Assembly (NCBI GenBank): GCA_008727115.1
Contig: CP044131.1
Coordinates: forward strand, 1,178,001-1,242,000
Direction: 5' to 3'
DNA length: 64,000 nucleotides
Source of the DNA: Comamonas testosteroni
Lineage (GTDB): Bacteria; Pseudomonadota; Gammaproteobacteria; Burkholderiales; Burkholderiaceae_C
The translations under genes were made by a program, and so were the position numbers. The number at the start of each line of letters is the position of its first letter. Positions within the stretch are counted from its first letter, which is position 1. Under the pieces are notes generated by a model that saw nothing but the letters and a program-made list of their open reading frames with translations, was not told the DNA's origin and made no database searches. Below are positions 57,939 through 64,000 of this stretch, piece after piece.

Positions 57939-58141
57939 AAAAGGGGCAGAAGCCCCTGTGCTGATCTCTGTGCCTGCGGTCGCTGAGTCACCTTGAAGAA
58001 GGTTTGACCGGCGACGACTTCAACCATCGTTGCGCCGCACGGCATGGCATAGCGCGTTGTTCCGTCCTGATGCTTTGTGCCCTGGCTATCCTGCGCCAGC
58101 ACTTCGGCGGCGTCGCCGAGACTCATGATTTCAAAGTGCAT
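57908..58141 (-). CDS. small hypothetical protein, first gene of the rep operon
   Basis: A 77-residue protein starting MHFEIMSLGDAAEVLAQDSQ. No family is recognised; the C-terminal half is Gln/Arg-rich and may be short helical. AGAGGGG lies 4 bases before ATG 58141, a strong ribosome site, which is the main support. GTTAAAGTT about 30-40 bp upstream may be a -10 region. Divergent from the serine recombinase over 390 bp. Confidence 0.5.
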   Translation of the reverse strand: MHFEIMSLGDAAEVLAQDSQGTKHQDGTTRYAMPCGATMVEVVAGQTFFKVTQRPQAQRSAQGLLPLLCFPNPVTSY

Positions 58142-58531
58142 ATCCCCTCTTTATTGTTGTTAAAAGCGAGTCGAACTTTAACACATTTATTGGACTAAAG
58201 CAACCACAAGTGCACACTAAAAAATCTGCTGAACCGAAAAACGACGGCATGGGCTACCCGCTCGGGGTGATCTCGCATAAGGGGTATAAGGTCGGCGCGA
58301 GCGGGGGGCGTGATTGCCAAGTGCATCTGATGACTGCTTGGCAGGCTTGCATGATTGCGCGCCCGTTTTCTTTGGGGAGGGGGAGGGCTGCTCGCCTCGT
58401 GTTGGGGTGGGTGGATTGCAACTTGTAAGTTGCAAGCCGTGCTGAAAATAAGCAGTTTTCTTGGCTTACATGTCTAGGTTTTGAATTACGATACATGGCT
58501 TGAAAGTGATATGTAACTTGCAATCCAATAA
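58142..58531. other. divergent control region rep operon/recombinase
   Basis: A 390-bp region with no supported gene. It holds a G-rich tract (58376-58410 region) and a TTGCAACTTG palindrome near the recombinase. Both divergent promoters should lie here. Confidence 0.5.
58416..58526. promoter_or_regulatory. candidate recombination (res) or operator site
   Basis: A perfect 20-bp palindrome TTGCAACTTGTAAGTTGCAA lies at 58416-58435, preceded by GGA. A related half (TGTAACTTGCAATCC) lies at 58512-58526, 6 bp before the recombinase ATG. Paired dyads next to a resolvase-type gene suggest res subsites or autoregulatory operators. Confidence 0.5.
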
Positions 58532-59176
58532 ATGAACCAAATCCATATTGCCTACTACCGTGTGTCCACTTCGGACCAATCCATCGAAGTCCAGCGCAAT
58601 GAGTTGGGCAAGGGCGTCACTTTCGCCAAAGAGTTCAGTGATGAAGGTGTGAGTGGTGCCATCCCTGCGGCCAAGCGTCCCGGATTCGCTGCACTGCTGG
58701 CTCATGTTCGTGCCGGTGATGTTTTGCACGTTTACGCAGTTGATCGCCTGGGCCGTGATGCGATTGATGTGCAGCTGACGGTGCGGGCGCTGTTGGACAT
58801 GGACGTAGAAATCCAAGTGCGTGGCCTTGGCCGCATCTCCAAGGGCGTGGGCGAGCTGATCTTGGCTGTCCTGGCTCAAGTGGCTGACATGGAGCGCGCA
58901 CGAATCGCTGAGCGCACAAAGTCAGGCCGTGAGCTGGCGGAGGAAACACTGGCGAAAACTGGCAAGACACACCGGGGCAAGACTTCAATGGGTCGTCCTG
59001 CAGTGATTGATGCAGTGGCAGTGGTGGCGTGGCGCAAGGAAAACAGCGCAAGCATTGCGGAGACTGCCAAGCAATTTGAGATCAGCACCGCCTCGGTGAA
59101 GCGCCTATGTGGTCTGGCAGCGAATCCAGACAAGCCCAAGTCCAAGCGTAAGCCCAAGCAAGTGACGTTGAAGTAA
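58532..59176 (+). CDS. serine recombinase (resolvase/invertase family)
   Basis: A 214-residue serine recombinase. The catalytic domain starts HIAYYRVSTSDQSIEVQRNEL with the nucleophilic Ser in YRVSTSDQ. DEGVSGAIPAAKRPGFAALL, VYAVDRLGRDAIDV and GELILAVLAQVADMERARI (helix E) follow. The C-terminal DNA-binding part contains GKTSMGRPAVID and an HTH (SIAETAKQFEISTASVKRL). The length is typical of a resolvase rather than of a large integrase. It could resolve replication multimers of the element. Confidence 0.9.
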   Translation: MNQIHIAYYRVSTSDQSIEVQRNELGKGVTFAKEFSDEGVSGAIPAAKRPGFAALLAHVRAGDVLHVYAVDRLGRDAIDVQLTVRALLDMDVEIQVRGLGRISKGVGELILAVLAQVADMERARIAERTKSGRELAEETLAKTGKTHRGKTSMGRPAVIDAVAVVAWRKENSASIAETAKQFEISTASVKRLCGLAANPDKPKSKRKPKQVTLK

Positions 59177-59479
59177 GCCCTGAGTGATTTGCCTGTTTAT
59201 TCCGGTCTGATTGGCCCAATGTGCCAGTTGTAGCTGACCGGGTCGCTGGTTGTGAGCGACTGAGTTCGGTCAGAAGCTGTAGGTCGATCGTTGATTGCCT
59301 GTACTCTTCGTGGGCTGTAGCTCAGTATTTTATGTTCGCTTTAAGGCTATCGCCTGCTTGTTCGTGGCCTTTGCTACGGCTACAGTCTCCATACTCATGC
59401 GGTAACCACGTCTGGCTTGCCGGATAAACTATGCATATAAAGTTTGCTCGGGTTGGTTAAGTCATTGTTTGATTGGTAA

Positions 59480-60506
59480 GGCGTTGTTGCATAAATCGAT
59501 TTCAGGCCAAGCTCCCCCAAACCCCAGCCGTGGCTATGCCACGGCTGCCGTCTGAGGACGGCCCAGTTCTGTAAATCGATTCAAGATGGCTGCTCGAATG
59601 TGCAGCTCGTTGACTTGTCGCTCAAAGGTACGAGACATCAGCCGCTCACCCAATCGTTTGATGCAGTTCATCTTGGTTTCCACCAAGCTGCGCCGGTGAT
59701 ACCCGATCCAACGTTTCCAGATACTTCGCCCCAGCCTTCGACATGCAGCGATCGCCGCATTTCGATGCACAAAGGCTTTGCCTTTGCGTATTCGAGCATT
59801 CTTGCGAGGAGGAATAATGGGAATACCTCCTCGCTTGATGACTTCTTCATGGACTGGTTGCGTGTCGTAAGCGCCGTCGCCCGTTAGGCTCTCCAGCACC
59901 TCATCTTCGGGCAATTGCTGCAGCAAATCCGGTATCACTGCTGCATCACTGACGTTGTTGGATGTCACGCAGATAGCCCTGACCTGTAGCGTCTGGGCAT
60001 CAATGCCAATGTGCAACTTGCGCCATTGCCGACGACGCTCAGGGCCATGCTTTTTGCATTTCCACTCGCCTTCACCCAAGAACTTGATTCCCGTTGAATC
60101 AACCAGCAAATGCAGTCCCGCTTGGCTGCGTGTGTACGGCACTTGTACATTCAAATCGAGCTGGCGCCGGCACAGCGTGCTGAAGTCAGGTACCGGCCAA
60201 GCAAGCCCACACAAATGCAGCACCGACTCGGCAAAACCCGTGGTCTGCCGCAGTGCCAAGCCAAACAGGTTCTTGAGCGTCAAACAAAATTGGATTGCTG
60301 CATCAGAGAACTTCCGACTGCGTCCGCGTTTGCCACTTGCCGTGGCAAACCAGCACATACCCTTGTCCAGCCACACCGTCAAAGAGCCTCGAGCTTTGAG
60401 GGATGCGTTGTACTGCTTCCAGTTGCTGGTTCTATAGCGGGGTTTGCGGGGCTGACTCATGCAGCAAGCCTACCGCTGGAAGAGCAACGATTTATGCAAC
60501 AACGCC
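59480..60506. mobile_element. IS5-family (IS903 group) insertion sequence
   Basis: A 1027-bp element with inverted ends GGCGTTGTTGCATAAATCG at 59480-59498 and its complement at 60488-60506. It is flanked by a perfect 9-bp direct repeat GATTGGTAA (59471-59479 and 60507-60515). Size, end length and 9-bp duplication are typical of the IS903 subgroup. It separates the cargo pair from its original upstream sequence. Confidence 0.95.
59534..60460 (-). CDS. IS5-family transposase
   Basis: A 308-residue DDE transposase. The N-terminus is MSQPRKPRYRTSNWKQYNAS; the first Asp lies in HLLVDSTGIKFLGEGEW, the second in LTGDGAYDTQPVHE, and the Y(2)R(3)E(6)K signature is in GYHRRSLVETKMNCIKRLGE. It appears intact. 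Confidence 0.94.
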   Translation of the reverse strand: MSQPRKPRYRTSNWKQYNASLKARGSLTVWLDKGMCWFATASGKRGRSRKFSDAAIQFCLTLKNLFGLALRQTTGFAESVLHLCGLAWPVPDFSTLCRRQLDLNVQVPYTRSQAGLHLLVDSTGIKFLGEGEWKCKKHGPERRRQWRKLHIGIDAQTLQVRAICVTSNNVSDAAVIPDLLQQLPEDEVLESLTGDGAYDTQPVHEEVIKRGGIPIIPPRKNARIRKGKAFVHRNAAIAACRRLGRSIWKRWIGYHRRSLVETKMNCIKRLGERLMSRTFERQVNELHIRAAILNRFTELGRPQTAAVA

Positions 60507-60527
60507 GATTGGTAATAAGGTGCACGT

Positions 60528-60842
60528 ATGTCTACGGTAGTCAAGAAGGCCGCCTCCACGCCAGGAGGCACGAAGTCCGGGTCAGCCACCAAGTCAGCGG
60601 CTGGCTGTGTGCTCTCTCAAAAAGGTGTTTCGAAAGCACTTTCCCCGCAAAAAGCTAGGATCGCGGTAAAGGTTCTTGCAAACCCATCTTCTGACAAGGC
60701 TGCTAAATCCTCAGCAGCTAGTTCTCTGTCACAGAAGGATTTGCCTTTTCCTGTTAAAGCCTATCGAGTAGCCGGAGGCAGTCTTACGCAGAAGAAAAGC
60801 GCAGAAATAATTCGCAAATTCGCATCAAAAAAAAGCACGTAA
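60528..60842 (+). CDS. small basic SQK-repeat protein, first gene of cargo pair
   Basis: A 104-residue Lys/Ser/Ala-rich protein (MSTVVKKAASTPGGTKSGSA…). Three related units are visible: AAGCVLSQKGVSKAL, ASSLSQKDLPFPVKA and GGSLTQKKSAEIIRKF, each ending in (L/T)-(S/T)-Q-K. The first ~50 residues look disordered. AAGG lies 7 bases before the ATG, only about ten bases from the IS5 end. The stop is 9 bp before the next gene. No family is recognised. The tight pairing suggests an antitoxin, inhibitor or sensor of the following protein; that is inference. Confidence 0.6.
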   Translation: MSTVVKKAASTPGGTKSGSATKSAAGCVLSQKGVSKALSPQKARIAVKVLANPSSDKAAKSSAASSLSQKDLPFPVKAYRVAGGSLTQKKSAEIIRKFASKKST

Positions 60843-60851
60843 GGAACTGGT

Positions 60852-61490
60852 GTGTCACGTATGTCTCCTTTAGATGATGCTATCTTTATTAACTGCCCAT
60901 TCACGGATGACTACAGGAAGATCTTCCACAGCATAATTTTCTGTGTTCTGGCCTGCGGTTTTCGACCGAGAAGTGCGCTTGAAGCAGGAGATGCTGGCGA
61001 CATTCGACTAGACAAAATAGTTCGATTGATTAAGGAGTCGCCTTATAGCATTCACGACTTATCTGCCGTTCAGTTGGACGCCATAAATCATTTACCTAGA
61101 TTCAACATGCCCTTCGAACTCGGTCTAGTTATTGGATGCAGGAAACTAGCTGGCCCAAAGTACAGGGATCGGCCCATCTTGGTCATGGAGCGCGATGCGT
61201 ACACATCTCAGAAGTGCTTGTCTGATATCGCCGGGCAAGATTTGAAGTCTCACCAAGGATCAGAGGCGAGTGTTATAAATATTGTTCGAACGTGGCTTCT
61301 TCAGGAGTCCAGACGAAAAAATATTCCTGGATACTTGCTTATAAAAAACACTTTCGATGAGTTCTACGGTGCGCTTCCCGAACTTTGTGGTGACGCAGGG
61401 GTCGATGTTGGCGAAATAAGTTACCCAGATTTCGTATCTCTGGCGCAGCAGTGGCTAATTGAGAAGAACGCGGCAAGCGCCATCGCCTAG
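60852..61490 (+). CDS. TIR/deoxyribosyltransferase-like putative effector
   Basis: A 212-residue soluble protein, GTG start with AAGGA 6 bases before. The pattern is like TIR/nucleoside-deoxyribosyltransferase folds: strand DAIFINCPFTDDYRKIFHSI, a middle segment DIRLDKIVRLIKESPYSIHD, then PRFNMPFELGLVIGCRK, whose Glu matches the catalytic Glu position, and a strand RPILVMERDAY. A C-terminal helical part (residues ~135-205) may be a regulatory domain. I recognise the fold pattern, not a named family. NAD+ or nucleotide cleavage is a prediction. Lower GC than flanking genes and location in a mobile element fit a defence or toxin cargo. Confidence 0.6.
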   Translation: MSRMSPLDDAIFINCPFTDDYRKIFHSIIFCVLACGFRPRSALEAGDAGDIRLDKIVRLIKESPYSIHDLSAVQLDAINHLPRFNMPFELGLVIGCRKLAGPKYRDRPILVMERDAYTSQKCLSDIAGQDLKSHQGSEASVINIVRTWLLQESRRKNIPGYLLIKNTFDEFYGALPELCGDAGVDVGEISYPDFVSLAQQWLIEKNAASAIA

Positions 61491-61666
61491 CTCTGCCATC
61501 GAGTGGGTTCGCCTATATCGAACCCTCAATCAAATGCTCGCCCTGGATTTCCTACTTGGATGAATTTTCACGCAGCCTTGGTCGATTGCTGCTGGTGGAT
61601 AGTGCAAGCAGGCTGGTCGTTTAATGGCGGAATGATGCTCATTGAGTGCCAGCGCCTGCATTTACC

Positions 61667-61700
61667 AAACAGCCGCCATCGTGCGGCTGTTTGCTTTTTT
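61667..61700. terminator. terminator between cargo pair and integrase
   Basis: AAACAGCCGC (61667-61676) and GCGGCTGTTT (61683-61692) form a 10-bp stem with a 6-nt loop; gcTTTTTT follows on the plus strand. It lies between convergent genes. Confidence 0.8.
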
Positions 61701-61705
61701 CCTGG

Positions 61706-62815
61706 TCAGGGCTTGTTCTGGTTGGAGCTCGGTTTGCCAAATTTGCCGGGCCTCGGAGGTATTGGGTTGCGAAAGTCAACATCCTGCCACTTCGGGATTG
61801 CGTCAATTAGTTCCTTCGGCCATTCAATTGATTCGAGGCTTTGCTTTTTTTTCTCGCAGGTTATTGACCTGATGTAGCTTCTATCCATGTCATCTTTTGA
61901 TAATGCTTCGCCGGTTATCAAGCAGCTAATTGCTTTTCTAACATTCGCAATAGCAAGCTCTGTTTTGAACGTATGTCTAAAACAATAAAATGTAGCCTCG
62001 CCGTTTTTGTTTTTCTTGGTGATTCCACAATCGGTAAGTGTCTTGTTCATCTTCTGTGAAATTGAAGCATAAGGGCGTATGCTTCCTGTCGAGATTTCAG
62101 GAAACAACCGTCCTCCTTTTGACTTAATGCTATCGACATAATCAAGAAGTCCGAGATTGATAAGTGTCTTGCTTACGGGGACATCTCTAATTGATGATCC
62201 ATTTTTGACGGTCTTTTTCTTCTTTTCCTTGGCGTTTTCGCCATTGTCGTCTTCGTCGCCCTCAATGGAGAACACCAGAACGCCATCTTCTTCTCTTATG
62301 TCGGGTACATTCATCTGACATATCTCGTTGGGCCTTGCACCTGTTTGCCACAATATCAGTGGTAACCAATATTCATGAGGGTGGTTGAATGTTCGGGTTG
62401 CGTAGTTTGTACTTGAACCAGCAAAGTAAAGCATCAGTTCGCGACTTGTAAATGGGCGCTTTGATGGTTCTTTTATTAGTTCGGCCCACTCTAAGCCGTT
62501 GGCTCTCTCGACAAGCTTTTTCGCGGTGGAATATGCGTTCCTTGCTCTTTCTGGAACTATTGCCTTTTCATCTTCTGTGCTCTCATAAAACGCTGCATCG
62601 TTGATGATCCAGCTTATGTGTTCGGATTGTTCGACCACATTTTTGAATCCAGATATTCCCACGGGATTTTTCATTTCCTTGAGAATTTGCTCAACAGGTA
62701 TTTTTATGCGATCGCCTGTCAGCCTGAATTTGTAGTCCATTTTCATCGCAGTGTCCCAAAACTTGCGAATTGTCTTATGGTTTATTTCTCTGATATTTAG
62801 GTCGCCCATTGCCAA
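61706..62815 (-). pseudogene. C-terminal catalytic half of a frameshifted tyrosine integrase
   Basis: The downstream half of an integrase separated from its N-terminal part by a one-base frameshift. It has the end of the core-binding domain (GDLNIREINHKTIRKFWDTAM) and the catalytic domain: the box I Arg in WQTGARPNEICQM, a box II-like FYCFRHTFKTEL in which the usual first His is Tyr, then CLITGEAL (usual GH replaced by GE) and a candidate nucleophile in DRSYIRS. So it is a divergent integrase even apart from the frameshift. The apparent TTG/ATG starts near 62809-62815 are inside the domain and probably not real. Confidence 0.8.
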
Positions 62816-63711
62816 ATGAAAACACGCACTGAGCGTTCGTATCTTTTAATCTTTTCTTTGCTCGTTCCCCCAGCTTTTTCTTTTCGATTGATCCATTTTT
62901 GTGCCAATACTGATATTGGCAGATTCAGTATCTTGTCGGCATCTGGGGCTGCTTCTGTGCCGGAGCGTGCAAGCGCTGCCATGGCTACGCTTGCTAATTG
63001 GGCTGAATGCTCTGTCGCCATGCGCTCGACCGTGGTCGTGTGCTCGTCCTGGGCTTGCTGGCGCTGCTGGTGTGCCGCTTTGGCTTCATTGGCGTGGGTT
63101 TCGGCTATCTGGATAGCTGTGTTTCTATCTTTCCTAGCGGTTTGTAGCTCGGTCACAGTGGCCTGCTGGGCTGTCTGTGCATGTTCAATCTTCTGGGCCA
63201 TATCCTGAAACACCGCGGAAAGCGCTTCCCTGTCTTCTGGGTCTGGGACTATTGGCGCCAGTGATGCCGCCGTTTTCTCCCGCTCCAGTTGCTTCTGCGC
63301 CTCCTGGTCGGCCTCTTGGGTGTATCTGGCTTCAGCCTCTTGGGCGAGTCTGATGCTCTCTGCGTCTTCATCGAGGTCTTGGTGGGCCTCGGCGTGCAGG
63401 CGCTGCTGAATCAGTGTTAGAAGGTGGTTGCGGGCTTCTGCCTGCTGCTCTGGCGCCGGGTTTGAGTTGTTTTTGTTCATCGTGACTCTCAATTCATCGA
63501 AGGCCGTGATTTTCCTCGCGTGAATGAGTCGTGCTGCCTGAATTGCATACCGGCGCTGCTCTGTGCCAAGCGATATGCGGATTTCCTTGCGCCCAAGCTG
63601 TGGGGCAAGGTCTTTGGGTACACAGATTCGGGTGTGGAACTGGTTACCGTGGCGGTTGCGGGTCAGTCCGAGTCCTGGTTGCATGGCGGGTCTGTCACCT
63701 TGTGGGGTCAC
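62797..63711 (-). pseudogene. N-terminal half of a frameshifted tyrosine integrase
   Basis: A 304-codon ORF with a DUF6538-like arm-binding start (LGLTRNRHGNQFHTRICVPK, DLAPQLGRKEIRISLG), a long coiled-coil-like Ala/Gln/Glu-rich segment (residues ~80-235) and the beginning of the core-binding domain, ending in frame at TAA. One base added in the A run at 62819-62822 would join it to the C-terminal half to give RVFHLAMGDL and a 668-residue integrase. ATG at residue 10 (MQPGLGL) is an alternative start. The end points toward the window's right edge, where the attachment site is expected. Confidence 0.8.
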
Positions 63712-64000
63712 GCTGTCGTAACACCTTGGAGTTGAGTTCTCCTCTGAGCTGCTGGGACTTCATAAAATCAATGAGTTGGTACCCTGTTTTGAGTCCCCTT
63801 CGGGAGCCATTTGCTTTTCTTTGAGCGTATTCGTGATCTATGCGCAGGTGCGGCAGCAATGGGGACTCATAAAAAGGAGCTAGAAGCGCTTGCCATGATG
63901 TGATTTCAGATACAAAACCATCTGAAACTCAATTCAGACGAGCGCTAGCTGCTCCTTTTATTGGTTTTACAAGACGATTCCAGGGCGCGCGCGTTCTTGG
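63712..64000. other. region upstream of integrase, probable right end of element
   Basis: No gene is supported. GGGACTtCATAAAA (63754-63767) recurs as GGGGACTCATAAAA (63861-63874). TGAGTCCCC (63790-63798) is the complement of GGGGACTCA. Such repeats next to an integrase start could be arm-type binding sites or an attachment site. The true boundary is not visible. Confidence 0.4.
63872..63960. repeat. dispersed inverted repeat at the right edge
   Basis: Outer arms AAAAGGAGCtagaAGCGCT (63872-63890) and AGCGCTAGCTGCTCCTTTT (63941-63959), inner arms TTTCAGAT (63904-63911) and ATCTGAAA (63920-63927). Member of the chromosomal 'agcgct' repeat family, suggesting that this end is already host chromosome. 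Confidence 0.65.

Noticed and set aside
61503..61877. 124-codon ORF after the cargo pair
   Set aside because: It spans the strong terminator at 61667-61700 and overlaps the integrase end; no ribosome site or domain.
63781..63812. tRNA-like 3' end (TTTTGAGTCCCCTTCGGGAGCCA) as integration target
   Set aside because: The T-arm does not pair, no anticodon arm precedes it, and there is no matching direct repeat at the left side of the element.

Overview
The window reads as a chromosomal segment of a betaproteobacterium of the family Comamonadaceae, most likely Comamonas or a close relative. This rests on gene content, on high-GC codon use, and on intergenic repeats of a kind I recall from that family; I could not run a search. 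About 54.5 kb is core chromosome. The last ~8-9 kb is an integrated mobile element. Three complete insertion sequences of different families (ISL3, IS30, IS5/IS903) are present with inspectable ends.

Layout. 1-3.8 kb: a partial WG-repeat protein, a SAM methyltransferase, and an MFS transporter with a 43-residue membrane peptide, all on the minus strand. 4.1-9.6 kb: topoisomerase IV (parE, parC) flanking a lytic transglycosylase. 9.6-12.6 kb: minus-strand genes for a membrane protein, two hypotheticals co-transcribed with pdxY, and a RidA-like protein. 12.8-18.1 kb: comEC, then a circularly permuted ATP-grasp/alpha-E pair with a decayed duplicate of the alpha-E start between them. 18.1-21.3 kb: bacterioferritin, then ahpC and ahpF with a candidate OxyR site. 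21.4-28.2 kb: a Fur-type heme uptake operon (TonB receptor, small ORF, hmuS, hmuT, hmuU, hmuV). 28.4-34.4 kb: ppsR divergent from ppsA, then a two-subunit sodium/solute symporter. 34.6-39.8 kb: a hypothetical gene, an FKBP, an HxlR-type regulator, and a Bug/panE operon split by an ISL3 element. 39.9-46.1 kb: rpoD, dnaG, a candidate structured small RNA with its own terminator, and an IS30 element. 46.3-54.6 kb: acyl-CoA ligase, lpxH, two cyclophilins, a TPR protein, cysS, an AlkA-like glycosylase and accA (TTG start).

Mobile element, about 54.6 kb to near the window end. It has a minus-strand replication operon (a rolling-circle-type Rep plus four unrecognised small genes), a divergent serine recombinase behind a palindrome-containing regulatory region, and an IS5 copy. 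A two-gene cargo follows: a 104-residue SQK-repeat basic protein and a 212-residue protein with a TIR/deoxyribosyltransferase-like active-site pattern. A tyrosine integrase broken by a one-base frameshift closes it. No capsid, zot, relaxase or type IV secretion genes are visible, so it looks like a satellite or remnant. The cargo pair is the best candidate for an undescribed conflict or defence system. The structured RNA upstream of dnaG is the best candidate for an undescribed RNA.

Connections. The oxidative-stress and iron genes (bacterioferritin, AhpCF, heme uptake) form a coherent block. PpsR and PpsA are a regulator/target pair. The ISs sit directly upstream of panE, of the dnaG-proximal RNA and of the cargo pair, so each may have changed expression of its neighbour.
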